Shown here: positions 29,119 through 41,147 of the stretch, one piece after another
Position numbering within the stretch: position 1 is the stretch's first letter
How the letters are laid out: each line of letters starts with the position of its first letter
Source: Rhabdaerophilum sp. SD176
GTDB lineage: Bacteria; Pseudomonadota; Alphaproteobacteria; Rhizobiales; Beijerinckiaceae
Assembly: GCF_030143245.1 (NCBI RefSeq)
Contig: NZ_JARJNS010000005.1
Span: forward strand, 1 to 64,000
DNA length: 64,000 bases
Direction: 5' to 3'
Notes under the pieces: model-generated
Database searches by the model: none
Told to the model about the DNA's origin: nothing
The model's input: only the letters and a program-made list of their open reading frames with translations
Position numbers and translations under genes: made by a program

Positions 29119-29685
29119 ATGGCACGGCTTGAACTCTGGAAGGATCCTTGGCCGCTTGATGTGCGGCAGTGCCCCTGTGACGTGCATTTCACGTCCTACC
29201 TCAAGGAGCAGGGGCTCGCCGGGCAGACAATCTTCCATTTCGGCACCGGCGATCACCACCATGTCGGGCTGCAGGCCCCGGCCAGCGACAATGCCGTGAT
29301 CGGCATCACCGCCACCGAGCCGGAATACCGCTCCTATATCCGGCTTGTGACGGAGAACCCGCATCTGGGTAAATACTACAAGGTCCTCTACAGCGACATT
29401 TACCAGATCAACGTCCGACTTCTGCCGGCTTTCGACATCGTGACCTTGTTCCATCTCTGCGAGTTCTGGTCGGAGAACAATGCCGCCTTCGCCGCCCTCG
29501 ACGACAAGGGTGTCCTCGGCGCCCTGACGGCCCTCGTGCGGCCGGGCGGGCTGGTGCTCTTCTATACCGGTTCCTTCGCCTATGACGCGGCTTCGCGGCT
29601 GATCCCGGACTGGGCTGCGCGGACCGGGTTCACGGAAGAGCCGGGCTATGAGACCCTCCGGATTTTCCGCAAGCCAAAGGCATAA
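29119..29685 (+). CDS. Methyltransferase-like protein of unknown function
   Basis: A 188-residue protein starting MARLELWKDPWPLDV with a GGGGAGG ribosome binding site. IFHFGTGDHHHVG near residue 40 has the position and glycine spacing of a class I SAM-binding loop, followed by acidic and hydrophobic strands (FDIVTLFHLCEFW, LVRPGGLVLFYTGSF) that resemble motifs IV-VI of Rossmann methyltransferases. The usual acidic ribose-binding residue after strand 2 is not obvious; ITATEPEYRS is the candidate. I do not recognise a named family. It lies alone between the esterase and ThpR genes. Confidence 0.6.
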   Translation: MARLELWKDPWPLDVRQCPCDVHFTSYLKEQGLAGQTIFHFGTGDHHHVGLQAPASDNAVIGITATEPEYRSYIRLVTENPHLGKYYKVLYSDIYQINVRLLPAFDIVTLFHLCEFWSENNAAFAALDDKGVLGALTALVRPGGLVLFYTGSFAYDAASRLIPDWAARTGFTEEPGYETLRIFRKPKA

Positions 29686-29792
29686 TTTCGCTGGCGAAAT
29701 AAAGACCTGCGGGACGAGGATTCCGAAGAGGCTTTTCTTTACCGAAATCGTGTTACCGTGACCTCGGATGCGTGATTCGAGGGGGAACGGTC

Positions 29793-30326
29793 ATGCCTCG
29801 TCTCTTTGTCGGTCTCGAGTTGCCGGAAGGTGTTGCGTCCCTGTTGTCGGGGCTCCGCTGGGGCCTTCCGGGTGCCCGATGGGTTGACCCGTCGGATTAC
29901 CACCTCACCCTCCGTTTCATCGGTGATATCGATCGGCGTTTCGCCCGGGACATCGAGGATGAACTGGCCGAGATCGGCCGGGAATCCGTTCCCGTAGCCC
30001 TGACGGGCCTTGGCGTGTTCGGAGGGGACAAGCCGCATACACTTTATGCGAGTGTGGCGCCCAACCGGGCCCTGATCGAGCTTCAGGCCGAGAGCGAGCG
30101 CTGCCTGCGGCGCCTCGGCCTCAAGCCGGAACCTCGGAAATTCACACCACATGTCACCCTCGCGCGTCTCCGCGCAGCCTCGGTGCTGGATGTCGCGGAT
30201 TATCTGGCTGCCCACGCGCCCTTCCCGCCCTGCCGCTTTACCGCCGAGCATTTTTCGCTCTTTTCCGCCCGTGAAACCTTCGGCGGCGGGCCCTATATCG
30301 TTGAGGCGGCCTACCCTCTCCAGTGA
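29793..30326 (+). CDS. thpR: RNA 2',3'-cyclic phosphodiesterase
   Basis: A 177-residue 2H phosphoesterase that hydrolyses RNA 2',3'-cyclic phosphates to 2'-phosphates. The paired catalytic motifs are visible as HLTLRFIG and HVTLARLR. MPRLFVGLELP is a typical start, with GAGGGGGAA upstream. It is followed after 32 bases by the pterin dehydratase gene on the same strand. Confidence 0.93.
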   Translation: MPRLFVGLELPEGVASLLSGLRWGLPGARWVDPSDYHLTLRFIGDIDRRFARDIEDELAEIGRESVPVALTGLGVFGGDKPHTLYASVAPNRALIELQAESERCLRRLGLKPEPRKFTPHVTLARLRAASVLDVADYLAAHAPFPPCRFTAEHFSLFSARETFGGGPYIVEAAYPLQ

Positions 30327-30358
30327 GGACGGGCCGGCCACCGACAGGAGCGAATGCG

Positions 30359-30664
30359 ATGGCCAAATCCCTGACCGATGCCGAGCGCGGCAACGCCCTC
30401 GCCGAACTGGCCGCGTGGCAGCTCGAGAGCGGCGGCAAGGCAATCGTGCGAACCTATCGCTTCCCCGGCTTCCGCGCCGCCTTCGGCTTCATGACAGAAG
30501 CGGCAATCGAGGCCGAAAAGCTCGATCACCATCCCGAATGGTCGAATGTCTATCGCGAGGTGAAGGTCCGGCTCACCACGCATGATGCCGGTGGCCTGAC
30601 CGCACTCGACATCGAACTTGCCCGGCGGATGGAAGCCATCGCCGCCGGACGCCTGGCCGCCTGA
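30359..30664 (+). CDS. phhB: Pterin-4a-carbinolamine dehydratase
   Basis: A 101-residue protein of the PCD/DCoH family that recycles 4a-hydroxytetrahydrobiopterin after aromatic amino acid hydroxylation. The motif EKLDHHPEWSNVY holds the active-site histidines. The start at 30359 has CAGGAG upstream; a GTG 36 bases earlier overlaps the thpR stop but is not family-like. No phenylalanine hydroxylase gene is in the window, although hmgA is present 27 kb away. A role in molybdopterin or tRNA metabolism has also been proposed for orphan PCDs. Confidence 0.92.
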   Translation: MAKSLTDAERGNALAELAAWQLESGGKAIVRTYRFPGFRAAFGFMTEAAIEAEKLDHHPEWSNVYREVKVRLTTHDAGGLTALDIELARRMEAIAAGRLAA

Positions 30665-30671
30665 ACACCAC

Positions 30672-31463
30672 TCATTTCGGCGCGAGGCGGATCGTCCCGT
30701 CGAGGCGGATCGACGTGCCGTTGAGATAGTCGTTCCGGCAGATGCTCTCGACGAGGCTGGCATATTCCGCCGGGTTGCCGAGCCGCTGCGGGAACGGCAC
30801 CTGCTGCGCCAGCGACTTGCGGTACTCTTCCGAGATCTGGTCGAACATCGGGGTATGGAAGATCCCCGGCATGATCGACATGACGCGGATCCCGTGGGAA
30901 GCGAGGTCGCGGGCAATCGGCAGGGTCATGCCGGCGACACCGCCCTTGGAGGCGGAATAGGCGGCCTGGCCGATCTGCCCGTCCTCCGCCGCCACGGAAG
31001 CCGTGCTGACAATCACCCCGCGCCCGCCATCGGCATCAAGCGGTTCGAGCCCGGCCATGGCGACCGAACATTGCGCGATCATCCGGAAGGAGCCGATCAG
31101 GTTGATCGAGATTACCTTGGTGAAGCTGCCGAGATCATGCGCGACAAGGGCGCCGGTCTCGCGGTCCCTGCTGACAGTGCGCCGTCCGGCGACAATCCCG
31201 GCGCAATTGACGAGGATGCGCTCGACTCCATGCCGGCCACGGACCTGGGCGAGCGCCTCGGCGACGGAGGCATCATCCGTCACGTCGCAGCGCGCGAAAA
31301 CGCCGCCGATTTCCGCCGCAACCTTTTCGCCCCGCTCGGGATTGAGATCGAGCACGCCGACCCGGACGCCGAAGCTGGCGAGATGGCGGGCCGTGGCCTC
31401 GCCGAGGCCGGACGCGCTGCCGGTGACGATGGCGGCGATTGAAGAATCGAGGCGCATGGGCAT
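30672..31463 (-). CDS. Short-chain dehydrogenase, HSD10-like (3-hydroxyacyl-CoA dehydrogenase type 2)
   Basis: A 263-residue classical SDR. The NAD-binding TGSASGLG is at 14-21, acidic D39 ends strand 2 (NAD preference), NCAG is at 86-89, and the catalytic residues are S156, Y169 and K173. The segment GSFTKVISINLIGSFRMI is characteristic of HSD10/3-hydroxyacyl-CoA dehydrogenase type 2 enzymes of beta-oxidation and branched-chain amino acid breakdown. AGGAAGG precedes the start at 31463. It is convergent with phhB, seven bases away. Confidence 0.9.
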   Translation of the reverse strand: MPMRLDSSIAAIVTGSASGLGEATARHLASFGVRVGVLDLNPERGEKVAAEIGGVFARCDVTDDASVAEALAQVRGRHGVERILVNCAGIVAGRRTVSRDRETGALVAHDLGSFTKVISINLIGSFRMIAQCSVAMAGLEPLDADGGRGVIVSTASVAAEDGQIGQAAYSASKGGVAGMTLPIARDLASHGIRVMSIMPGIFHTPMFDQISEEYRKSLAQQVPFPQRLGNPAEYASLVESICRNDYLNGTSIRLDGTIRLAPK

Positions 31464-31564
31464 ATTCCTTCCTGATCTGGGGCGGATTAGGCTCAAACCC
31501 TGCGTTTCGCAAGAATGGTCGGCCGCTCGCCTTCATTGTGTTGCCTCATTTCCAAGAAACGCTG

Positions 31565-31963
31565 ATGAAAATCGAGGTAGGCATGGAAAATTTTTGGCAG
31601 ACCCCCTTTTCCAAGAGCGAAATGGACGCAGCTCGCCGCGCCCTGCGCGACGAGGAGGATATGCTCCAGCGCATGCGCGAGAAGCTGCGCCGGTTGGCGC
31701 GGCAATTGCCGTTCGCCGAGGATCTGCTGGCAGCCTATTTCTGCGTCCGGGACCCGGCCACCCCACCCCGCATCCGCTGGATTCTCCTGCTCGCTCTCGC
31801 CTATTTCGTGCTGCCGGTGGACACGGTGCCGGATGTCCTGCCGGTTCTAGGCTTCACCGATGACGCCGCCGTGCTCGCGACGGCCCTCGCTTCGGTGCGG
31901 GGCGCCTTGAAGCCGGAACATCGCGCAAGGGCCCGCGAGACGCTCGATCGGGAGCAAGACTGA
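31565..31963 (+). CDS. YkvA family protein (DUF1232)
   Basis: A 132-residue membrane protein with a charged helical N-terminus (about 10-60) and a hydrophobic region with IRWILLLALAYFVLPVDTVPDVLPVLGFTDDAAVLATAL, the DUF1232 signature in which D-x-x-P-D-x-x-P follows a membrane helix. Function of the family is unknown. The start is uncertain: 31565 or 31583, the latter preceded by GAGGT at short spacing. It is convergent with the sigma factor gene. Confidence 0.82.
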   Translation: MKIEVGMENFWQTPFSKSEMDAARRALRDEEDMLQRMREKLRRLARQLPFAEDLLAAYFCVRDPATPPRIRWILLLALAYFVLPVDTVPDVLPVLGFTDDAAVLATALASVRGALKPEHRARARETLDREQD

Positions 31964-31976
31964 GCGAACCCCGCGC

Positions 31977-32546
31977 TCAACGCGATTCAGAAATGCCACC
32001 GGCCTCGAGCGCGCGGCGCAGCCGCGTGAAGGCCAGCCTCAACCGGGATTTCACGGTCCCGAGCGGCAGGGAGGTTCGTTCGGCGATCTGCGAATGCGAC
32101 AATCCCTCATAGAAGGCCAGCAGGACAAGGTCGCGCTGCTCGACCGGGAGACCGGTGATCAGAGACCGCACGATGTCGTCACGCTGCTGGCCATCGATTT
32201 CAGACTCGAACCGCCGCTCCTCGGGGATGTCGAGAATGGCCGGTGATTGCGGATCGACGTAATCGGTGCGGCTGCGGCGCGACAGGTCGATCCGGCGGTT
32301 CCGGGCGACCCGGTAAAGCCACGTGGCCAGCGAGGATTTCTCGGCGTCGAACAGCTCTGCCTTGCGCCAGAGCGTGATCATCACATCCTGCGCAATCTCT
32401 TCCGCACCGCCGGAATCAAGCCCCAGCCGGATGAGATACGCCTCGAGACGGGGCGTGAAGTAATCGAAGATCTCTGTGAAGGCCGCCTTGTCCCGCCGCT
32501 CGGCAACGGCACGCATCAGCAAGGCCCAATGATCGGCGGCCGGCAC
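31977..32546 (-). CDS. ECF-type RNA polymerase sigma factor
   Basis: A 189-residue sigma-70 family factor with sigma-2 (about 20-90, including AQDVMITLWRKAELFD and YRVARNRRIDLSRR) and sigma-4 (about 125-182, LSHSQIAERTSLPLGTVKSRLRLA). The GTG at 32546 is preceded by GAGGA with six-base spacing. A frame extending to 32675 lacks such a site. It resembles the RpoE/ECF11-like group, in which an anti-sigma gene (ChrR) usually follows. Here the next gene downstream is the convergent ykvA, so no anti-sigma gene is adjacent. Target promoters are unknown. Confidence 0.9.
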   Translation of the reverse strand: MPAADHWALLMRAVAERRDKAAFTEIFDYFTPRLEAYLIRLGLDSGGAEEIAQDVMITLWRKAELFDAEKSSLATWLYRVARNRRIDLSRRSRTDYVDPQSPAILDIPEERRFESEIDGQQRDDIVRSLITGLPVEQRDLVLLAFYEGLSHSQIAERTSLPLGTVKSRLRLAFTRLRRALEAGGISESR

Positions 32547-32856
32547 GCAGAATCCTCGATTCCCCTTGGTCTGGGCAACGGTGTAACGCTCCGGTGCCGA
32601 ACAAACAACCACATAGGGCCGGGTTTCCCGCCGGCTACCCGATCCCGGGCCGTTTTGCCGCGCTGCGGGAGGCAAGAACGTTTGTCGTTGCCCGGACTTT
32701 GCGCTAAGGGAAGCCGGATCGGGCTTCGAAGTTCATGCCCTATTCACGCCATATCAGGCATTTAGCGGACCGGAACCGTGGAATCGCTCTCGGCCTTGCG
32801 CCATCCGGAGCGCAGGATCCGGCACAAGGCAACCGTAGAGGGAGACGTCACGAACG
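32547..32856. other. Intergenic region between divergent sigma factor and IalB-like genes
   Basis: These 310 bases should contain the promoters of both divergent genes. I see no coding frame with family resemblance and no hairpin with a T-tract. An upstream in-frame extension of the sigma factor covers part of it (to 32675) but lacks a ribosome binding site. Confidence 0.4.
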
Positions 32857-33462
32857 ATGAAGACCTTCGTTTCGAGACAGGGTTTGGTCGGGCCGCGCAT
32901 GGCAGCGGTATGGGCCAGCCTCGCTATGTGCATGGTGGCTACCGGCGCCCTGGCTCAGGCCAATCGCCCCGCTGCCGCCCCGGCCAATCGCCCTGCGGCG
33001 AATGCGGCACCGGCCGGTGGCGCCCAGACTTTCCTGATCGGCACCTTCAACGACTGGCGGGCTCTGACAACGGGCAAGGACAAGCAGAAGATGTGCTACG
33101 CCTTGTCCGAGCCGAAGGAACGCCTGCCCAAGGCCCTGAAGCGCGATCCCGGCTATCTCTTCATTTCCACCAGGGCCGCCGATGGCGCCCGCAACGAGGT
33201 GGCCTTCAAGCTTGGCTTTACGGCCAAGAACGGCCAGGACGGTAGCTTGAGCATCGGAACGGCCACCTTTGCCCTTGTAACTTCGGGCGAAAGCGCGTTC
33301 CTCAAGAACCCGGCCCAGGAAGCCCAGCTCATCGAGCAGATGAAGCGGGCACAGAACATCTCGATCAAGGTGGCCTCGGCCCGCGGCAATGAAACGACCG
33401 ACCGCTATTCCATGAACGGCTTCGCCCGCGCCATCGAGGCTGTGGCGAAAGAATGCCCCTGA
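32857..33462 (+). CDS. Invasion-associated locus B (IalB) family protein
   Basis: A 201-residue exported protein with an N-terminal signal peptide (about 1-33, cleaving after ALA), an Ala/Pro/Asn-rich linker (34-56), and a beta-rich domain starting [14 protein letters not shown] with [15 protein letters not shown]80 and C200 could form a disulfide. IalB-family genes directly before rlmN are usual in Hyphomicrobiales. The Bartonella namesake is linked to erythrocyte invasion, but the family is widespread in free-living species, so virulence should not be inferred. Confidence 0.87.
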   Translation: MKTFVSRQGLVGPRMAAVWASLAMCMVATGALAQANRPAAAPANRPAANAAPAGGAQTFLIGTFNDWRALTTGKDKQKMCYALSEPKERLPKALKRDPGYLFISTRAADGARNEVAFKLGFTAKNGQDGSLSIGTATFALVTSGESAFLKNPAQEAQLIEQMKRAQNISIKVASARGNETTDRYSMNGFARAIEAVAKECP

Positions 33463-33472
33463 TCGGCCCGTC

Positions 33473-34699
33473 ATGACCGAAGCCGCACTCCCCGACGCCG
33501 AGGCCAGTCCCGCGCCCATCCTTCCCCTTGCCGGGGACCGTCCGACGTTTGTCGGCCTGTCGCGCGAAAGGCTGGCTGCGCTGCTGGAACAGGCCGGAGT
33601 TCCGGAAAAGGAACGCCGGATGCGCCTGTCGCAGCTCTGGCACTGGATCTATGTCCGCGGCGCGCAGGAATTCGGCGACATGACCAATGTCGCCCGGCAG
33701 CTCCAGACCCACCTCGTGCAGCACGCCACGCTGGCCAGGCCGGAAATCGTGCGGGAACAGGTCTCGGCCGACGGAACCCGCAAATGGGTCCTGCGCCTGC
33801 CGCCGCGTGGCGTGGGAGACCGGGGCGCCGAGGTTGAATGCGTTTATATTCCCGAGCGCGATCGAGGCACGCTCTGCGTTTCCAGCCAGGTTGGCTGCAC
33901 GCTCAACTGTTCGTTCTGCCATACGGGCACGCAGAAGCTGGTGCGCAATCTCGAAGCCTGGGAGATCGTGGCGCAGGTCATGGTCGCCCGGGACCGTCTC
34001 GGCGATTATCCCGGCAGGACGCCGCCGGAAGGCGCCTTCGTGCCGAAGGATGGCGGCCGCTTCGTCTCGAACATCGTCTTCATGGGCATGGGCGAGCCCC
34101 TGTACAACTACGCCAATGTCCGGGAGGCGATCGGCGTCCTGACCGATCCGCAGGGCCTGCAGCTGTCGCGGCGGAAAATCACCGTCTCGACTTCGGGCGT
34201 CGTGCCGGACATTGCCCCGCTCGGTGCGGAAACCGGCGCCATGCTGGCCATCTCGCTCCACGCAACCAACGACGCACTGCGCGACGAGCTGGTGCCGATC
34301 AACCGGAAATACCCGATCGCCGATCTGCTTGAGGCCTGCCGCACCTATCCCGGCGTCTCGAATGCCCGCCGCATCACTTTCGAGTATGTGATGCTGAAAG
34401 GCGTGAATGACAGCCTTTCCGAAGCGCGCGCCATGGTGCGGATGCTGCGCGGCATCCATGCCAAGATCAACCTGATCCCGTTCAATCCGTGGCCGGGCAC
34501 GCAATACGAATGCTCCGACTGGGCGCAGATCGAACGGTTTTCGGAAGTGATCTTCGATGCCGGCTATGCCTCGCCGATCCGGACGCCGCGCGGGCGCGAC
34601 ATCCTCGCCGCCTGCGGCCAGCTCAAGAGCGACACCGAGAAAATGCGGGCGCGGGCACGGCTGATGCTCGAGGAACAGCTGGCCCTCGGCACGGATTGA
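33473..34699 (+). CDS. rlmN: Dual-specificity 23S rRNA/tRNA adenine-C2 methyltransferase RlmN
   Basis: A 408-residue radical SAM enzyme methylating A2503 of 23S rRNA and A37 of some tRNAs. The [4Fe-4S] motif CTLNCSFC places C142, C146 and C149. The N-terminal helical RNA-binding part ([12 protein letters not shown]) and C-terminal AACGQL with the second methyl-carrier cysteine are present, as is GEPLYNY for SAM binding. It starts 10 bases after the IalB-like gene, so the two are probably co-transcribed. Confidence 0.96.
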   Translation: MTEAALPDAEASPAPILPLAGDRPTFVGLSRERLAALLEQAGVPEKERRMRLSQLWHWIYVRGAQEFGDMTNVARQLQTHLVQHATLARPEIVREQVSADGTRKWVLRLPPRGVGDRGAEVECVYIPERDRGTLCVSSQVGCTLNCSFCHTGTQKLVRNLEAWEIVAQVMVARDRLGDYPGRTPPEGAFVPKDGGRFVSNIVFMGMGEPLYNYANVREAIGVLTDPQGLQLSRRKITVSTSGVVPDIAPLGAETGAMLAISLHATNDALRDELVPINRKYPIADLLEACRTYPGVSNARRITFEYVMLKGVNDSLSEARAMVRMLRGIHAKINLIPFNPWPGTQYECSDWAQIERFSEVIFDAGYASPIRTPRGRDILAACGQLKSDTEKMRARARLMLEEQLALGTD

Positions 34700-34834
34700 A
34701 CGGGTCGCGTTTCACCAAGCCTTAGAGTTAATCCGAATTAGGTATGGATCCGCAGTCGGGAATTGGCGGATAGCAAGCATTTGGCGAAAACTCGTGACTT
34801 ACGCTGCTTCCAAAGAAAGAGTTGGGAGCGTGTC

Positions 34835-35659
34835 ATGAATATGCTTGGCCGCGCAATCGCGAGGTTTCTCGAAAAGCCACTGGCAGGATACAAGCCCGCC
34901 ACGTCGCCTGATTTCGACGTGTTGCGCTCGGTGCTGAAGCCGACGGATGTTCTGCTGGTCGAAGGCAATAACCGCGTCTCATCCGTCATCAAGTATCTCA
35001 CGCAGTCCACCTGGTCGCATTCGGCGATCTATGTCGGTGATTGCCTTGGCAAGGCCGAACCCGACGGCGAGCCCCATGTGCTGATCGAAGCCGAGATGTC
35101 GCACGGCGTGATTACGGCGCCGCTGTCGAAGTACCGCGACTGGCATATCCGCATCTGCCGCCCTGTGGCGCTCAAGATCGAGGATCAGGACAGGGTAATC
35201 GCCTTTCTCCGGGCCCGGATCGGGCATGAATACGACATCAAGAACGTGCTCGACCTTGCGCGCTTCCTGATCCCGCTGCCGATCCCGACCCGCTATCGCC
35301 GCCGGATGCTGGCGCTCGGCTCGGGCGACCCGTCGCGCGCGATCTGCTCGACATTGATCGCCGAGGCCTTCCAGTCGGTCCGCTACCCGATCCTGGCGCG
35401 GGTGGAGAATACGGAAGAGCGCCGCAAGGTCCGGTCCCGCTATGCAAGGCGGGAAATCCTGCACATCCATCACCATTCGCTCTACGCACCGCGTGATTTC
35501 GACATCTCGCCGTATTTCTCCGTGGTCAAGCCGACGATCGAGGCCGGATTCGACTACAAGGCCCTGCGCTGGACACCGCGCTTCGCCGTGGCCCCGGCCA
35601 AGATCGTCAAGACATCGGCCGAAACCCGCCAGGCCGTGCCGATCCCCGCGCGGAGCTGA
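34835..35659 (+). CDS. Permuted NlpC/P60-type cysteine hydrolase (YiiX/YebB-like)
   Basis: A 274-residue protein with H62 in TWSHSAIYVG preceding C171 in RAICSTLIAEAF. This His-before-Cys order is that of the circularly permuted NlpC/P60 papain-fold group (YiiX, YebB, LRAT-like). No signal peptide is visible, so it is probably cytoplasmic or membrane-associated; the region RFLIPLPIPTRYRRRML is basic and amphipathic. Substrate unknown; lipid acyl or amide bonds are as likely as peptidoglycan. The start at 34835 has GGGAG upstream. Confidence 0.8.
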   Translation: MNMLGRAIARFLEKPLAGYKPATSPDFDVLRSVLKPTDVLLVEGNNRVSSVIKYLTQSTWSHSAIYVGDCLGKAEPDGEPHVLIEAEMSHGVITAPLSKYRDWHIRICRPVALKIEDQDRVIAFLRARIGHEYDIKNVLDLARFLIPLPIPTRYRRRMLALGSGDPSRAICSTLIAEAFQSVRYPILARVENTEERRKVRSRYARREILHIHHHSLYAPRDFDISPYFSVVKPTIEAGFDYKALRWTPRFAVAPAKIVKTSAETRQAVPIPARS

Positions 35660-35748
35660 CAAGGCGGGATCAACCCGACGATCCGGGAAGGGCTCGACCT
35701 TCCGGACCGATGCGCTACTGTGGGCGCATTGTCCCGGAGAGGTCTTCC

Positions 35749-37506
35749 ATGCAGCGCGCACTTCGTTTCGGCCTTCTTCTTGCCGGTTCGCTCTCGTCGC
35801 TTTCCTTCCTTCCTGCCCTGGCGCCCGCCCAGACCGGCGTCCCAGCACCGGGACAGCCAATCCTTTCCGCGCAGAGCCGGATGTTGCCGGTTCTGGCCCG
35901 CAAGGGCATGGTTTCGAGCCAGGAACGGCAGGCCAGCCAGATCGGTCTTGAAATCCTCAAGGCCGGCGGCAATGCCATCGATGCCGCGGTCGCCACCGGT
36001 TTCGCTCTGGCTGTCACCCTGCCCCGGGCCGGCAATCTCGGCGGCGGCGGCTTCATGCTCGTGCATCTGGCAAAAACCGGCGAGACCATCGCCATCGATT
36101 ACCGCGAAACCGCACCGGCCGGTTCGACCCGGGACATGTTTCTCGATTCGAAAGGCGAGCCGGACCCGAAAAAATCGCGGGATTCCGGGCTCTCCATCGG
36201 GGTGCCCGGCACCGTGCGCGGGCTGGCCCTGGCCCACGAGAAATACGGCTCGGGGCGCTTCACGCTGGCGGATCTGGTCGCACCGGCGGTCCGGCTGGCG
36301 CGCGAAGGCATCGCTGTCGAGGAGGATCTCGCCGATTCGCTGCCCGCCGCCGCGGCGCGACTGGGACGTTTCCCATCCTCCGCCGCGATCTTCCTGAAAG
36401 ATGGCAAGCCGTTCCAGCGCGGCGACCGGCTCGTCCAGGCTGACCTCGCGACGACGCTGGAGGCAATCCGCCAGCAAGGGCCGGACGCATTCTATTCCGG
36501 CCGGATCGCCGCTTCTATCGCCCGCTCGGCACAGGCAGCAGGCGGAATCCTGACCGAGGCGGATCTGGCTGCTTACCGCCCGGTGCTCCGCCAGCCGGTT
36601 CGGGGCAGCTATCGCGGCCACGAGATCGTGTCGATGCCACCGCCTTCGTCGGGCGGGATTCACCTGATCCAGATCCTCAACATTCTCGAGGGCTTCGACC
36701 TCAAGGCGACCGGGCCCGGCAGCGCTTCCTCGCTCCACCTTCTGGCCGAGGCGATGAAACCGGCCTATGCCGACCGCGCGCATTTCCTTGGCGATCCGGA
36801 TCGCGTCAAGGTTCCCGCCCGGGGCCTGACAGCCAAGGCCTATGCGGAAGGCCAGCGCGCTGCGATCCTGCCCGAACGCGCCCGCAAGGCCGAGGAGGTC
36901 GCGGCCGGCAATCCGCTGCCGCACGAACCGGACCAGACCACGCATTTCTCGGTGCTCGATTCCGAAGGCAATGCCGTATCGAACACCTACACGCTGAATT
37001 TCTCCTACGGGATGGCGATGGTGGCCGAGGGGACCGGCGTTTTGCTCAACAATGAAATGGATGATTTCTCGGCCCGGGCCGGCGCCCAGAATGCCTATGG
37101 TCTTGTCGGGAGCGATGCCAATTCCGTCTCGCCCGGCGCGCGGCCGCTTTCCTCGATGACGCCGACCTTCGTCTTCCGCGACGGCAAGCTGTTCCTCATC
37201 ACCGGGTCGCCGGGCGGCAGCCGGATCATCACGACGGTCCTCCAGGTGATCGTGAATGTCATCGATCATGGGATGAACATCGCCGAGGCCGTGGCTTTCC
37301 CGCGAATCCATCATCAATGGCGGCCGGATGCGCTTGCCGTCGAGCATGGCCTCTCGCCAGACACGCTGCGCCTGCTGGCCGAGCGCGGCCATACGGTTCG
37401 TCCCGGCACGACGAGCGGCTCGGCCAACTCGATCCTGGTTTCGCGAGACGGCATTACCGGCGCCTCGGATCCACGCCAGCGCGGAACGGCAGCAATCGGC
37501 TATTGA
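35749..37506 (+). CDS. ggt: Gamma-glutamyltransferase
   Basis: A 585-residue periplasmic Ntn-hydrolase precursor that hydrolyses glutathione and transfers gamma-glutamyl groups. Signal peptide about 1-27. It self-cleaves before the nucleophilic Thr, here T397 in DQTTHFSVLDSEGNAV. The large-subunit marks NLGGGGFMLVH and DYRETAP and the small-subunit PGGSRIITTVLQ are present. The start 35749 has CGGAGAGG upstream; the 13-residue extension at 35710 would disrupt the signal peptide. Confidence 0.95.
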   Translation: MQRALRFGLLLAGSLSSLSFLPALAPAQTGVPAPGQPILSAQSRMLPVLARKGMVSSQERQASQIGLEILKAGGNAIDAAVATGFALAVTLPRAGNLGGGGFMLVHLAKTGETIAIDYRETAPAGSTRDMFLDSKGEPDPKKSRDSGLSIGVPGTVRGLALAHEKYGSGRFTLADLVAPAVRLAREGIAVEEDLADSLPAAAARLGRFPSSAAIFLKDGKPFQRGDRLVQADLATTLEAIRQQGPDAFYSGRIAASIARSAQAAGGILTEADLAAYRPVLRQPVRGSYRGHEIVSMPPPSSGGIHLIQILNILEGFDLKATGPGSASSLHLLAEAMKPAYADRAHFLGDPDRVKVPARGLTAKAYAEGQRAAILPERARKAEEVAAGNPLPHEPDQTTHFSVLDSEGNAVSNTYTLNFSYGMAMVAEGTGVLLNNEMDDFSARAGAQNAYGLVGSDANSVSPGARPLSSMTPTFVFRDGKLFLITGSPGGSRIITTVLQVIVNVIDHGMNIAEAVAFPRIHHQWRPDALAVEHGLSPDTLRLLAERGHTVRPGTTSGSANSILVSRDGITGASDPRQRGTAAIGY

Positions 37507-37522
37507 GGCGGGGCCCGGAAAA

Positions 37523-38269
37523 TCAGGCCTTCACGCCATCCACGCCCGCATAGCCGGCGCCAAGTACAATCCCCGGAGCCTCCAGCGTGCCGCTCTGCAC
37601 GAGCAGGGCGAAGCCGTCAGCGCCGTCAATAGCGACCTGGCTCTCGCGGAGGATGCCGCGTGCTTCGGCACCGGCAACCGGGCCGAGATCAACCAGCGCC
37701 CGTGCGACATTGGCATAGGTGATCGACCGGCCGGAATTCTCGCCTTTGCCGATCTGCACCTGCTGGCGGGAAACGACGGGCACGAGAACAAGCCGGATAT
37801 CGTTCGCCGGCTGCCCGAGCGCGATGCGATAGGCCCAGTCCTGCCCGTCACGTACCAGCGTGACCTTTGCGGCATTGGCTGCTGGCATGAGCTTGAGGCG
37901 CGAAATCGCCCGGCCATCCGATCCGACGCAATGGCCACGGCCGTTGACGATCGCCTGCGGGGTATAGACGCGCTTGCCGGCCACCATCGCCGCATAGGCG
38001 CGGTGGCGCTTGGTGAAAGCCGGCCTGGCCAGCGTGTCCCTCCAGCCGAGATAGTCCCAGATCTCGACCGGGTAGGTAATGGGCAGGGTCGTCGCGTGCC
38101 CGGCCAGTTCAACCATCAGCGCATCCGCCGGCGGGCAGGACGAGCAGCCCTGGCTGGTGAAGAGTTCAACGACCGAGAGCGACGTGGCACCGTTCTGTGC
38201 ACGGCCAGTTGCCGGCGCCAGAAGGGCACCGAGGGCAAGGGCGGAAAAGCGACGGCGGCAGAGCGACAT
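37523..38269 (-). CDS. DUF1223 family thioredoxin-like exported protein
   Basis: A 248-residue protein with a signal peptide (about 1-26, LALGALLAPATGRA) and a DUF1223 domain whose N-terminal VVELFTSQGCSSCPPADALM carries a CxxC motif like a thioredoxin fold. It is expected in the periplasm, where it may act as a thiol oxidoreductase; no activity is established that I can name. The start at 38269 is a typical signal-peptide start; an upstream extension to 38332 is unlikely. It is convergent with ggt, 16 bases apart. Confidence 0.85.
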   Translation of the reverse strand: MSLCRRRFSALALGALLAPATGRAQNGATSLSVVELFTSQGCSSCPPADALMVELAGHATTLPITYPVEIWDYLGWRDTLARPAFTKRHRAYAAMVAGKRVYTPQAIVNGRGHCVGSDGRAISRLKLMPAANAAKVTLVRDGQDWAYRIALGQPANDIRLVLVPVVSRQQVQIGKGENSGRSITYANVARALVDLGPVAGAEARGILRESQVAIDGADGFALLVQSGTLEAPGIVLGAGYAGVDGVKA

Positions 38270-38450
38270 GAGACCCACAAGACCACAAGGATGTTGAGGA
38301 AGCACAAACACCCATTTGCCTTCAAGGACCAATCACAACCCGGTGTAGAAGTCGACCTCCGGGCTTTCCAGCATCTGCGCGCACCCGAAAGCGCGACCGG
38401 ACGCACCGCAAGGGGCGCGTCCGGCAGGGTCGGAGCCGGCAGGAGGCCGG

Positions 38451-41147
<2,697 letters not shown>

